Positions 12,800 through 25,466 of a DNA stretch of 64,000 nt are shown piece by piece. Under the pieces are notes generated by a model. It made no database searches. It was not told the origin of the DNA and worked only from the letters and a program-made list of their open reading frames with translations. Both the position numbers and the translations under genes were made by a program. The first letter of the stretch is position 1. The number at the start of each line of letters is the position of its first letter. The stretch lies in contig JAVXUO010003132.1 in the NCBI GenBank assembly GCA_033065855.1, positions 186,001 to 250,000 on the forward strand. Direction: 5' to 3'. The stretch is from Escallonia rubra (Eukaryota; Streptophyta; Magnoliopsida; Escalloniales; Escalloniaceae).

Positions 12800-15700
12800 T
12801 GTCACCTCTTTTTGCGTAAAGTGAATACCTACAAAAGCAAGTCTAGGAAATGAATATTGGCATTTGGCACATGGCTTGATTTCAAAACAGTTTGTAAGTA
12901 ACCAATTTGCTCATAATGTTTATAGCACGATATACATATTGGTGTTATTTCATATTCATGGAGCTGTTACAAGAAAGTAAATTTAATTAGGAAACACATG
13001 CAGAACAATGCAATGTTTATATTTGTATCAGAAAAAGGTGATATCTCGACAAACTACAGGAAGTCCTAGGCTCCCCCTCCCATGCTAATCATATTGAAGT
13101 ATTGCAATATTTCGTGCTAGACAACTTCTAAATGCAAACTATAAAAAGGTTTGAGCAAGAAAGTGATGAACGTGCCTTACGCAAATTCTCAAGTACTCAC
13201 GATTATCGATAAAGATGGCTTTTGCAAATGCATTCCATCCCATAGAAATGAACTTTAACAATATCACCTCACAAAAGTTATAAAATGCCATTTTCCACAG
13301 GTTAACTACTTTCTAGCATAGTTTCCAATTAGTTGACAGAAAATCAATTTGCTTACGCTAGTATAGATGTGGAGCCTCCTAAATCCAACAAGTGAATCAT
13401 CTTCTTTTACACTATGTTATTTCATGAGAGCCTAAAGTTTAAGACTTTGGGAGCAAATCTAACTGGAGCTTTTACACATGTGACTTCGTAAATTTCATAG
13501 CATGACATACCTTGCATTTGTTGTTTCTTAGCAGTTGTTTGAAGCCAAGGCACAAGAAAAAAAAATTATGTTGGTATAGGAATGGAGGTATACCTTTGGT
13601 TAATTGCTTGGATATTAAAAAAAAAAGTTGCGGAACCAGTAGTAGCCAGTGTATTTGCTCTTACCAAAATACGGAGAATTTGCATATTTTACACGATTAC
13701 GAGAAAATCAGTGGACATGTGTGCATGCACACATACTCAAACATTGGCTGGAAATTTTCAATCCAATACGACACAATTTCTTAATATAACATTCAGTCCA
13801 AGCATGTTTTGCAACAGAATAACTCTTTGTATAAAAATCACATATCCCTCCGAGAGATATCTCTTTTTGTCAAATAAACTAACTTGGTACAAAAGTAGAA
13901 AAAACACAGGAAAATGTTTGGGATAAAAGTAATGGAAAACTTTTGATATAATAAATTTTGAGTGTTGAAATTAAGCAAAGAAGAAACTGGATTTAGCATC
14001 ACCAAAGAAATCCCAAATGCAGAGGAAGCAAAGGACCCCAAATCTGGGGCAAATGATCAATGGATCAAACTCATGTATCTCTCTAACCATAGAAATTTTC
14101 GCCTCTTAACCACAGTCTCTCAGTTTTGTGCGAGAAGTAATCTATCTATAAAATGAAAAGTCTTCTACCAAATACTTATTGCCATCCTCATTTATACTAA
14201 TTGCATCATCTTGCAATCCAGATGATCTAGTAATGGCTCATTCAAAGATTGCATGTGCAAATTCAAAATATAACTTAAGCATGATAGGGTAAAATACTAT
14301 CTTTGGGATTGATTTATCACATAGACCTCTGTAATTGTGAGCATCATATATATTACTTCCATAACTTTAATGTAGTTAAACTATTATCATACTGTCCACG
14401 TAGACCAAGCACCACCAAATCACTATTGTACTTTTTAGAACATGTCAAAATATGAAAACATGTTTGTGTGTGAAACAATCAGAATTAAAGCACACTGAAA
14501 TATGGAAGATAGACGGTAAAAATTAAGATTATAATTATTGTATTGAAGAAGTGGAAGAAATATCAAAAGCTCTCACCAGGTGATCGAGATTTTCTGGTGA
14601 TTGTTTGTAAGAGTTGATGACAAAGATATGGTCACACATTTATGGAGTTTGAGTTTTGGGGACATGATTTTGGGGGTTCTCAATTTGCATTTAGGGGTCA
14701 TCATTTCGGCAGTTGTCTGATATAGAAGAAGCGCGACCTTTGAATATGTTGTAAGTATCGTTGCCTGAGTTTTCAATTAACGAAACTACTATTAGCTGTA
14801 CATTTTATTAATAATTAATTATTAATTATTAACCTAAAAAACCTATCTTAACATAGACATATATCTTGTAGATAAATGTTAATTGAGGAAGGGGAACATG
14901 AATGTTGATAAGTCGTACTCAAAGTTGGCCTAGCCTCGATCAAGTAATTAGTGTAAGTCGGCACGTAAGAGCCATGCAATAAAATAAGCATGCAACCCAG
15001 TAGGCAAGATCAGATGAGTATGAAAAAGAATCATAAAAAAAAATTGAGAAATAAATTTTTCGAGACTACATTACAATTTGCAAGTTATTTAAGTTTTATC
15101 TATTACTATTGACAAGTGATTCACGTTAAGTGTAAAAAATTTCTAAAAGGGAAAAGAAAACAACGATGACTTAATTTTTGAGCTGATTAGTTCATTACAA
15201 TTTGAGACATGTTATAATTTGTGACACATTTGATAGTCTTAATGGTAAAGTCCCTGCATTCGCTTTATAAGGTGAAGGATTGCGGTATTTTTCCCCCAAT
15301 GAACTCTCCCTTTCAATAAAATCCTTTTTTTGCCGATACAATTAGTGGCATTTAATAAGTGGCAATAAACATTGTTGCTAAATGTGCTTTTAGAAATGGA
15401 TTCCAATATTTCTAATAATCAGGTACAACTTGCACATTTTTTCAATAAAAACAACAAACAATTGAAAGTGTTTAAATATCCAATCATACTGGGACACAAC
15501 TTGAAACTCGTATGTTGCTTTGATGTACTTAGTCCACGACGTGACAACTGTAGCTGCTTTTGTAACACACAGATAGACCAAAATATGGAGAAGAATATTC
15601 GGACACTTCGTTTGAATTTGCTAAGATGCCATCCAAATATATCTAAAATAGAGAAGGGAAAAAAAGAAAAGAACCATTTATTAGAAATCAAAAACCCATA

Positions 15701-16838
15701 GAAAAGATTCAATGTAAAGGAGCCTTAAACCAACATTGAAAGTAAGTCATCAAATTGTGAAGATTTCATGTAAATGAGCGACGAACATTTAATTTACGAA
15801 ACATGGACTTATATATAAAGACCCCATTGACTCATTAGTCAAGATAAACCCTTGTAAATCAACATAATATGCACAAATATACCCTGTAAATCAACATAGC
15901 ATTTACAAAGTAATCCTGTAAAAAACATTTGTTCAATATTGTCTTAGAGATTTTTTTATTAACGATAATTTGACAGGTTCTAGAACTTGAGAATCAAAAA
16001 TATAAATGTGATCTCAAACCTTGAAAAAGATCACAAGAGCGAACATAATTAAACTTTTAATATCAGAGAGCGTCTATCAATGGCCATATGTTCTCCGAAA
16101 AAGCCATATAACATAATAATTACATGAAGCTATTACCGGTGTGAACAAATTTTTCAATGGTACGATCCTTTATTTCAAGGTTTAAGATTAAAATCCTTCC
16201 AAAAACTCCACATGAAAACATATATGAAAGTACATACTCTGTCTGAACAAGCTTTCTAAGCCAAAGCATACAGTGTAAGAACTTTGTTGACTTGTAAACC
16301 GTTGCTAATGCATGCATATATTGTTTACTCCATTGGCTATGGAAAAATGGACAATAGGATAAGAGGGAAAAGGAATATAATGGGCAATAGGATAAGAGGA
16401 AAAAGGAAAATCGTGGTTTGATAGGTTATGACAAGATTCAAGAGTAAATTCAAGAAAATATGTGCTAGCATATTGCACATAAGATGATCCCTAATCGATA
16501 GTAAAAACAAGACAAGTATATGATTTTGTTAGTTTGCCTGTCATTCTTCATTAAGAAAATTTCAGCATATCTCGTGGCATAATTGGGCCCAAAATTGCAA
16601 TACAAAACGAAATGTAGGCTTTTCTTAGCAAACGTTCGATGGCCTTATATGTATGTCTTTAGTTCTTCTAAGGTAGCAGTCAATTTTCATGGACATAATG
16701 CATGGTATGTGAATACAACTACCTTGGTTCTGATATGATTATATGATTAGTTGTCTCTAAGCAGTTCAATTTGTAACAATGAAGTAATAAAAATATAACA
16801 TTTCATTCATTGTATCTTTAACAATTAGATCTTGCAAA
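12800..16838. other. Intergenic, no gene recognised
   Basis: AT-rich DNA with no open frame that resembles a known family. The frames near 13512-13926 and 15372-15712 overlap on both strands and show no domain. A short AT palindromic tract (TAATTAATTATTAATTATTAA) lies around 14808. CCCTGTAAATCAACATA-like phrases recur near 15850-15900. Confidence 0.5.
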
Positions 16839-16843
16839 GATAG

Positions 16844-18328
16844 AGTTAGCCCTATGGTTGGATAACCTAGGCTTACATCTTGTTTTGATAATAACTACAC
16901 ATTGATTATGTTCTAATGTGTGCTTTGAGTGTATTCTTAGTAGGTATATACATGCACACTCATGAAGACACATTTGAGAAGTTGGATAGATGGATTAAAG
17001 CCAAAGAAGCTTAAAGTTATAGTGGACATGCTATAGAAGCTTCATCAAGTCCAATGTCGAAGAGCAACAAAGAATGCATCGACTAAGTTACTATCGATTA
17101 TAATTGATCTTTCCTATTATGTAACTAGTCTTGGTTTGATGCTTGGATTGATGACTATGACCTAAAAAGACCTTAGGACACCTTGTGCATTGCATGTGAG
17201 TTCATAACCATTCACACAAGTGCGGTTCTTGAAAATGAGTGAACTTTGGAGCTTACTCAGATTTTATCAAAACAAAATTTGGTGCTAATCTTTTCATATC
17301 TTGATAAAACTTTTCATTAGCTTTCCAACGCAAAAAATGGCACCTCAATCCGATGTTTCTAGAGAAAGTTATGCCCAAAATAGGAAAGAGGGTTCCGTGA
17401 GGCAACCGATAGGCAGTAGGGTATTACAGTCGACTGTAATTGAATACAGTCGACTGTAATTGATAACAGTCGACTGCATTCCAATGCAGTCGACTGCATT
17501 GGTCAAAATTCAGTTCCAACAGCTATTTTTTAGGACAAAACTCCAACGGCTATTTTAGAAGGATTACAGTCAACTGCATTGGGTTACAGTCGACTGCAAT
17601 GGCAGTTTTGGCCACCATATTATGCCTATAACGGCTATATTTGATCTCTTCTCTATATAAATGATTTGGGGCTTCACTATACACCATGGAAACCACATTC
17701 TAAGCCTTCATTCATTAGAGAAACATCAAGACTCATAGATTAAACTTTTCTCTCTTCATCTTCATGATTTTACATCATTAAAGAGAGCATCTTTGCGAGC
17801 AATTCTTTGATTGAGAGTGAGCATCCTTCAAGTCATCAATTCTTTCATCTCTCTATTGCACTAGAGCTTCATTTGTACTCATTTTCTTTCAAGAGGGTTT
17901 CTTTGTACACATTTGATCTTTGTAAAAGGATTGTGATCAAGGCTTGGGTTTGTCAAGTCTTGGGTGAGCTTTGTGGATTCAAGGCTTGTGCTTGGTGTGG
18001 GGATATCACCAAGTGTTGTAAGGGTTTTGATCTTGACCCGGAAGAAGATTGTTGCTAGTGGATTCTAGTGCTCTTGCAAGGGACTTCCTTGAAGAGGTGG
18101 ATGTAGGCTTGAGGGTATATCAAGCCGAACCATTTAAATCTCCTTGTCAAGTATCTCTAACTCAATCTCTTTACTTATTGCTCTTTAATTGTTTGAGATT
18201 GTTTAGTTAGCATCTTCATTGAAGTATTACTTGGTTTGTTTGAGATTTATGATTGTGCTTAGTTTAAATTCCCCATTATATTTCAAAAACCCTATTCACC
18301 CCCCTCTAGGGTTGTTTTATTGGTTTCA
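16844..18328 (+). mobile_element. Solo LTR, copia-like family, copy 1
   Basis: A 1.49-kb solo LTR flanked by a perfect 5-bp target duplication GATAG (16839-16843 and 18329-18333). It ends ...CACCCCCCTCTAGGG...TTGGTTTCA, the ending style of Sirevirus/copia LTRs. Its start has lost the canonical TG (now AGTTAGCCC; copy 2 keeps TG). Near 16880 it has TTGTTTTGATAATAAC, also typical of this LTR type. A TATA-like TCTATATAAATG lies near 17652. A second copy, reversed, is at 32292-40683. No internal coding region remains, as expected after LTR-LTR recombination. Confidence 0.87.
17425..17605. repeat. Cluster of CAGTCGACTG palindromes in solo LTR copy 1
   Basis: Five exact copies of the 10-bp palindrome CAGTCGACTG and one variant (CAGTCAACTG) occur within about 180 bp, each followed by TAAT or CA(A/T)T. 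They lie in the U3 part, upstream of the TATA-like box. The reversed copy at 33.06-33.24 kb has the same cluster. Confidence 0.9.
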
Positions 18329-18333
18329 GATAG

Positions 18334-19082
18334 TACCTGATTAGGTCGAGGGCTATTGAATGAGTGTAGACACAAGCGACATGCATATTGCAATGTTTAT
18401 TTATATGTGATGCAGATGCTGATTATGCAACGTTACATAATAAGAACTGAAAGAGTAACATAATCAAACGGAAAAGCTTGACCAGATGAGTCATTAAGGT
18501 CAACTTTAAAGGACTTGGACTGGGTGGATATGATGTTGTTGGGTCTCTAATGCATTAAGTCAAAATTTTGGATTTCTAATAGAAGGGAAAAACCAAAATT
18601 GGTCAAAAGTAAAATAACATATCAACAAAATTAGGGATCTAAGTTTTGCACAACATATAGTTGGTAACATAAGTAGCTAGTTGCAACCAGCATGCTTGTT
18701 AGCAACCCTTTTGTAATTCGTATCTATGTTGAAAAGTTTATTCCATATGTTAGCAGCATAAAATGTCGATCTTATCAATAGCTAACAACTGAACAGACAA
18801 GACCATATTGCCTACATGTGATGTGTTCGGCATTAGGTCCGTAAGAAGTGCTGTTATTCTCTTTATACAAAACCAGAGAGTAGCAAGAAGCAGAAAATCA
18901 CCTTGTTCTTCTTGATTAAAAAATATCTTTTGCAGATGTAAAGCTAGGGATATTCGCGTTTTTCATTCCTTAAAGAGCGAAATTGCTAGCTTTTTTTTAA
19001 TCTATTTTCGGTATATTTTGGTGCCACCCAATATCACCTCTGGAAATAGTAGTGGATACTACAAAGGATCATAACAACTATA
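18334..19082. other. Intergenic, no gene
   Basis: No domain is visible on either strand. If the Helitron helicase continued past 19083 it would lie here, but the characteristic following segment was not found. Confidence 0.5.
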
Positions 19083-20246
19083 TTAGTGTCTTACTCTATG
19101 CCGATGCCCAGAATGCGCATGGACAATAATATCCCTCTCAAATGCAGAGGTAGCATTGTTGCCTTCAATCCAAATTACAGCCACTTGATCAGCTGATGGA
19201 GAATTATAAACTTTTTGATCCAATTGAACATCACTCCTTATACGAACTTCGCAAGCATCTAAAGGAGTGTCTTCTAATCTACGCAAAATTTGAGCATATG
19301 GATTCTCAAAGATAAGGTCCATGAGTTTCTGGGTAATGGGTTCACTTAGTTTGGCATCACTTTTGCGATCTATTCTTTAGCTCGTTGTCCGTATCAAAGA
19401 AATATAACTGGAAATATGAAGGAATATTATTTGGCAGGGCCAGAGGAGGAAGGTCATGGTAAATTTGCTCGAATATGTCTGCGAAACTCTACCACATCAT
19501 CACTCTGAGAGGTAAATAGGACCTGTAGATCATCTGGAATATTAGGCTTTACCAGAACTACCTTTTCACTGTAACAACAAAAACTTGGAGACTCATACTC
19601 AAATTTCTTAGCACCACAAAAATTGCAGGGACTGCATCTCCATAGCTTGAAAGCAAAAGAGTAGACCGTACTGCGTACTATTTCATCAAGTTCACAAAAT
19701 ATTTTACTCGGCTAAAATTTTTAGTATAAATAAAAAAGGAAAAAAAAAGTCTGTAAAAGTTGGTTGAATGTCAATTGAGAGCGTCACAATAAGAAAGCAG
19801 TGCTAGGTACATCTTTATTCCCAAGATATGCATGAATCACAATAATCATCGTAACATATGATAGTATTTATCTGCATTAAAGAAAGGCAAAATCCTAGCA
19901 CAAGTATCTGCTTCCGATCAGTGAAACCTAAAGTGTCTTAGAGTAGATAAAAATGTAAAGAAAGACAAAATTCTTGCACAAGTGTCCTTTGTAGCATAAA
20001 TTGTCAAAGAATAAAGAAGACAACAAAACAATGACACAATGTACCTACTGTCATCTCTGGGATTTCTTCCATTTGAAACTGTGGGATTGCAATTGATTTT
20101 ACATTAATGGTCTGCCTTTTTCTATTTATGGACACTTTCTCTATATGCTGAGCTCTTCGTTCATTGCAGAGTTGAGCATATCTATTCCTACGATAATTGT
20201 GGTTGAACGATATTCTTTCCTCTGCACATGTGTGAAAAATTCTCAA
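19083..20246 (-). pseudogene. Helitron Rep/helicase N-terminal remnant
   Basis: Two exon-like blocks on the minus strand match the N-terminal region of plant Helitron proteins. Block 20246-20040 has a basic stretch (NYRRNRYAQLCNERRAQHI). Block 19640-19083 carries a Cys-rich CNFCGAKKFEYES segment, then FTSQSDDVVEFRRHIR, PSYFQLYFFDTDNEL and VRIRSDVQLDQKVYNSPSAD leading to the Helitron_like_N-type RDIIVHAHSG. In-frame stops occur around 19460 and 19360. The catalytic HUH Rep and helicase domains that should follow are absent. Helitron Rep-helicases drive rolling-circle transposition; this fragment cannot. Confidence 0.82.
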
Positions 20247-22150
20247 TTCTCAATTGTTACTATATCTTTACTTGAAAACAAGGGCTAGACAGTAGCATAG
20301 CATTGGAACACAAAGAGGAGTTGTAGAACAATCAGATCAAATTCGCCTCTTATATCTCAAAATGGCCTTAATGACTGTTCCTCATATGCTAAAGACGCTG
20401 AATCAGCCAATCACTATTTAAAGTCTGCGAGCTAAGTCATATCACGTCTATCCAAGGCCGACAGTGACGAGGGAACCTAGTTCAAGAACAAGTCTGACTT
20501 CGATTGACTTGCTCGCAAAGCATCTTTTTAGGGGAAAGAGGTCAAGGGACTGCATTACTATCAAGTGTTGTCTTTTAATTTCTATGTTAAGAGAAATAAT
20601 TTCTTGTCATCCTTTGTTGTTGCTTCCGTCACATCGGCCTCATCCAATCCAATGGTCCAAGAGTATTGACCAATGGTATGAGACCATGCAACATTTTCTA
20701 ATCAAAGATCGATTGAACCATATATCAACTATTGTTACACATTTTTCATGCAAGCTTGTACAAGGCTAGCGCGCAAACCAAAGATACCAAGGAGAAACTG
20801 AACAAGAACCTTGTCGTGCAATCCATGGCCACCAACCATATCCACCACACAATCAACGAGCCTCTCTACCGAAGTTACAAACTACTCCTTGATATTAAAC
20901 ACTAGAAATATAACAAGCACGCACCACCACGTCCCCTTCCATGGGTATACCGACAGACGACAATGGTCGTGTTAAATTAAACCATTCAGTGAGTTTTTTC
21001 TCATTGAGCGAATGAAGAGAAAAGAGCTCTAGAGAGAACAAAACGGTTTCTCTAAATTTTTGGTCTTTTACAGGAAACATTGGTTGCCCTCCAGGTTGTG
21101 GGGAGATATGTACAACCTTTCATATAACGACAATTAATAATTACAAAATATTTTAAGTATCTTTTATTTAGTGACATGAAAAAAGTACGTTTAAAATTAT
21201 CATTAAAGATATTTTAAAAAATATTAATAATTCTATTTAACGATTATTAATTTCGTCGCACGTAGGTTGACATATCCTCTCCGCAATCCGTTCACAAATG
21301 TCAAAATTTACCCCCTTGCTAGCCACGCATTTCAAACAGGTTAAGTCGCTGGTCTAGGTGGATGGTTAGAAGCAGACACATCAGAGTCAAAACTCATGTC
21401 AGACACGGTCTTGCTCGAGGCAGGCAGCTCCTCTGCCGTGCGTACGGCCTAAGACATGCCTCTTTTGGCCAATACAACCACATGCCATTATATCTAACAT
21501 GTAGTACGGTTGATGTACCGATTCTTCAGAGATATTAAAATCTGAGAAGAATTAGTAATTGATAAGCTCGTCCCACATTCCCACTTGCGTATGCGTTTAC
21601 TTGCAAGTTTTAAAGAAACAAAGGGTGGTTCCCAAAAATATGGATCAGGGCAAGTGCATGTTTTTTCATGCTGCCATACCCACGCGATTACCATCAGCTT
21701 GTGGTGAGGAGGGAAATTGCCAGCCATGAATGTTGGGAAAAAGGTAGATATTTACCTCCTGAAACGCTAAAAATTAAAAAATTACGATGAGCATCGTTCA
21801 CCTTAAATTACTTAAACCAATTAACTGTTGTCCAGCTTAAGTAAATTGATCAACACAGAATACATGAGTACATTCTCAATATACATATCAGTACGCTTTT
21901 ACCGGAGATTTTGATAAACGAGACTCGATTCATAGCATTTTTGCCTAATCCAAAACCAACTTAATTCTGTACGATTTTTGTTCTTTGTATTTCTCGACAA
22001 CATTAGAAAATATTCCTAGCCTCGTCAACGATTACCATTGCTATGTAAAAACACCAACACAAAGGAAAATCAAACATAGTCGATGCACTTATATATATAT
22101 ATAGATAATAAAATTCATGATGTACGATATTTATCCTTCAAAATGATGAG
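20247..22150. other. Intergenic, no gene recognised
   Basis: Short open frames at 20464-20769, 20895-21080 and 21494-21727 show no family resemblance. The stretch could hold the 5' part of the decayed Helitron, but no terminal TC or hairpin was identified. Confidence 0.45.
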
Positions 22151-22310
22151 AGTTCAAATTATCTTAAGCGTCCTTTCAATATTGTGTGTACAAATATGTG
22201 ATTAATTGCCCACAAAAATATTTAGCTCATAGTTCAAATTATCTTAAGCATCCTTTCAATATTGTATGTACAAATATGTGATTAATTGCCCACAAAAATA
22301 TTTAGCTCAC
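22151..22310. repeat. 80-bp tandem duplication upstream of the ZIP gene
   Basis: Two adjacent 80-bp units (22151-22230 and 22231-22310) differ at only a few positions, such as AAGCGTCC versus AAGCATCC and TTGTGTGTA versus TTGTATGTA. Each unit runs from AGTTCAAATTATC to ATATTTAGCTCA. The repeat ends about 230 bp before the ZIP start codon, so it is inside the likely promoter. Confidence 0.95.
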
Positions 22311-22465
22311 AATGTATAAGGACTTCATCCATATTATACAAATTGTTATTGAATGATGAGACTAACCCTATACACTACTTCTGGTGAACAAGAATGTAAA
22401 ACCAACATGTCACTCTAACATTCCCATGCAATAGTTTTAAACAAAGCACATGATGTCACGAAACT

Positions 22466-22477
22466 CTATATATATAG
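22466..22477 (+). promoter_or_regulatory. TATA box of the ZIP gene
   Basis: CTATATATATAG lies 67-78 bp before the ATG at 22544, leaving a short 5' leader if transcription begins about 30 bp downstream. No exact zinc-deficiency response element (RTGTCGACAY) was found nearby; ATGATGTCACG at 22450 is only a loose resemblance. Confidence 0.6.
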
Positions 22478-22543
22478 AATGCTCCAAAGTATTGTATGCA
22501 CAACAACAAAAAAGAGAGATAGACAAGGACCAAGGAAGATCAA

Positions 22544-24546
22544 ATGGCCTCTGCAAAGCTCGAGCTCATCTCTATCTTCCTCATCCTCATCTCGATCTTC
22601 TCAACCCAAGTCCTGTCGCAGCCGTCAGAATGCGAGACAGAATCCAGCGACAGCTGCAACAACAAGTCAAAGGCATTGCCGCTCAAAATAATAGCCATTG
22701 CCTCCATACTTGTCACAAGCATGATCGGCGTGTGCCTACCACTCGTCACACGATCAGTCCCGGCTCTACACCCAGACCGAAGCCTCTTTGTGATTGTGAA
22801 GTGTTTCGCCGCGGGGATCATACTTGCGACCGGGTTCATGCACGTGTTGCCGGATTCGTTTGACATGTTGCGCTCGACTTGCTTGTCCGATGATCCATGG
22901 CACAAGTTTCCTTTTACGGGCTTTATTGCGATGTTGTCGGCCCTGGTGACTCTCATGGTTGATTCAATGGCTACTAGTCTCTATACTAAGAAGCATCATG
23001 CCGGGATTAAGCCCGAGGGTGAGGTTGCTTCTGGAGACCAAGAGATGGCTGTGAGTAGTGGTGGATTCCATGGACACCATCATGGTCACCAGCACGGGGC
23101 CAAGAATGAATTTGAAGGCTCCCAGTTACTGCGTTACCGTGTGGTTGCCATGGTCAGTTCTAACATTGCATTCCTTTTGAAACTCGTTCGTTAAATAATT
23201 GAACCACATGCAATAGTAGTTGAACCATACAATCACATAAGATGCTAATATATAACAAGTGTGAGCATGCGAGCGCTATCGCGTACTTGGTCACCATTTT
23301 AAAGACTTTTGGGGATTGTCAGGGGAACTCTTCAGACAGTTCATGTTTGATGTATTTAATCACCTAGCTTTGGGCATGCAGGGAAAGTTGATAACAGTAG
23401 ACTTCTTATCCAAGATTTTTGTGCTACTACATTATGCTCATCAAGCATTCAACGAAGCCACAAAACTTAAAAATCAAACCACACAAATGCTTAACAAACA
23501 GCGCTGATTTAATAACTAACACACCTTCGATAGTTTGGATGGGGGCAGGTAATTGTTTAGACTGGACATAAGTCTTAGTGAAAAAAATAAGGAAATAAAA
23601 TTTATCTACGACATTTCAGCATTTTGACATCCACATACATGTTAAGGGTGCACTTCTTTTATCTGAGGTTTATTTACCGCTATTCTGTCCATAGATGTTT
23701 CATTTTTTCCACAGTTTGTACTTTTTCTTCAGATTCAAAAAGAGTAGAAAGTACATAAAAGTTTTTTTGAAGTTTGTTAAGTACACTCAAGATGTACCCA
23801 TGTAACGCTGACAGGTACTTGAACTGGGAATTGTCGTACATTCCGTGGTTATTGGACTCTCACTTGGAGCCTCAAACAATACATGTACAATAAAGCCACT
23901 TGTAGCTGCCCTATGCTTCCATCAAATGTTTGAAGGAATGGGCCTTGGTGGTTGCATCCTCCAGGTATATTTTGACTTACTTTCCCTGTACGTACTTTCC
24001 AGTTTCAAACTCCAGTTACAGCCTTCGAACGAGATCTCTTTCAAAGAAAGTTGAGACGTGACAAACAGAGGTTATATAGGGAACTAAATTAGCAAAGAAG
24101 AGGGGGTATACAAGTTTAATAATCCCCCATATCCTCTTAAAAAAGCCCCTAGATGAACTTACTAACTTCGGCAGCGCATATTTCGTTCAACTAATTCTTG
24201 ATCGATCCATCCCCTCTTCTCTCTTTCCAACAATAAACAGGCCGAGTACAAGTTTTTCAAGAAGGCTGTCATGGTGTTCTTTTTCTCAGTGACGACTCCA
24301 TTTGGGATTGCCCTGGGTTTAGCCTTGTCAAAAACATACAAAGAAAACAGCCCTAGCGCTTTGATCACGGTTGGACTGCTGAACGCTTCATCTGCTGGCC
24401 TTCTAATCTACATGGCTTTGGTTGATCTTCTGGCGTCCGACTTCATGGGATCAAAGTTGCAAGGCAGCATAAAGCTCCAGCTCAAATCGTACGTCGCCGT
24501 CCTTTTGGGTGCTGGTGGGATGTCTGTGATGGCCAAATGGGCTTGA
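22544..24546 (+). CDS. ZIP-family divalent metal transporter (ZIP1/3/5 type)
   Basis: Three exons: 22544-23152, 23815-23964 and 24241-24546, joined at GT-AG sites (ATG|GTCAGT, ACAG|GTACTT, CCAG|GTATAT, ACAG|GCCGAG). They encode 354 residues, normal for plant ZIPs. Residues 1-26 look like a signal peptide ending VLSQ. Membrane segments lie near 45-68, 80-102, 122-145 and then in the C-terminal half. The His-rich metal loop [10 protein letters not shown] is at 176-185. The metal-site motifs are [12 protein letters not shown] (His212, TM4) and [11 protein letters not shown] (His239, Glu243, TM5); HVLPDSF at 100-106 is the conserved TM2 motif. The predicted role is uptake of Zn, Fe or similar ions across the plasma membrane into the cytosol. 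All conserved residues are present and no break was seen, so it looks functional. Substrate specificity cannot be read from sequence. Confidence 0.95.
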
Positions 24547-25461
24547 GACAAAGGAATCAATCATCTGAAGATAAGGACTTGATAGAGAGAAGGATACGTA
24601 AGCTTTAAGTTTGGTTTTAAATGGCCGAGTTTGTTTCCTTGTGTTTACATGGTCAAAGTTTCCGTCCGGTTGTTGCCCCTTAAACAACTCAATTTGCTGT
24701 TCTTAAGCAGGCTCTTTGTTTGTTTGCCTGTTGCATGCCATTGTAAAGTCATTATGTTTATGCTTCTGTTAAATGTTAATGCAGCTGATTTCCAAATGAA
24801 AAAAAAAGGAAAGCCCAGTATCTTCGATCACTTGGCAATCTCTCTCAATAATTTAGATCTGCTAGCGCTTGTTACCATGGTCTGATCAATTGGTTTAGTC
24901 CAAATCCAATTTCATGTTTTCTATGAAGTTCATTCAATTCTACTGGTAATTTTCTCTTCAAGTAATTAGGTACATTTTAATTTCAAGCACCTTATAAAGA
25001 GAAAAGGAAGTTAGACCTACAGTTTTAAATGCATGAGATTTAATTTTGACGACTTTTGCTAATTTTCGCAGTAGGGGTGGTTTATAATTTTGACTTATAG
25101 CGGCTGGGCTTTAGCTTAAGTTAATTTTTATTATTACTAATGAGAGTATTAGATTATTGAATATTGACGACCCAAATTTTCCTTGGGCTTTGGTTTGACC
25201 CATTTAAAAAAGTTAGAGAAATTTGGACACAACGGGTGTTTTACAACTTATTTTTTTCTAGAAATACTACCATTTTTAAGGTTTTTGAAACTCTACGAAT
25301 AATATAATTGTCTTGGCCTGAAATAGAACAAAATTTTCAATGAAGTTCAAGGGCGTTTCAAGGAAGAACCTTTTGGAATTTTGAGTGACCAAACTAAGGT
25401 TAGCAACACGAATTGATTTTTGAATTGAGGTTTGTAGTTGAACCTAAAACATATTTGTATT
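24547..25461. other. ZIP 3' flank, no further gene
   Basis: The first part is probably the ZIP 3' untranslated region. The open frame at 24631-24885 has no domain and lies in that UTR. The rest is AT-rich intergenic DNA up to the target site GTTAG of the next element. Confidence 0.55.
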
Positions 25462-25466
25462 GTTAG

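Noticed and set aside
17807-18058. 83-codon open frame
   Set aside because: Lies inside solo LTR copy 1, with no domain and no counterpart kept open in copy 2.
22449-22460. Possible zinc-deficiency response element near ATGATGTCACG
   Set aside because: Does not match RTGTCGACAY; the resemblance is too weak to annotate.
22450-22956. Open frames overlapping ZIP exon 1 in other frames and strand
   Set aside because: Shadows of the ZIP coding sequence, without conserved features.
24631-24885. 84-codon open frame after the ZIP stop
   Set aside because: In the likely 3' untranslated region; no homology recognised.
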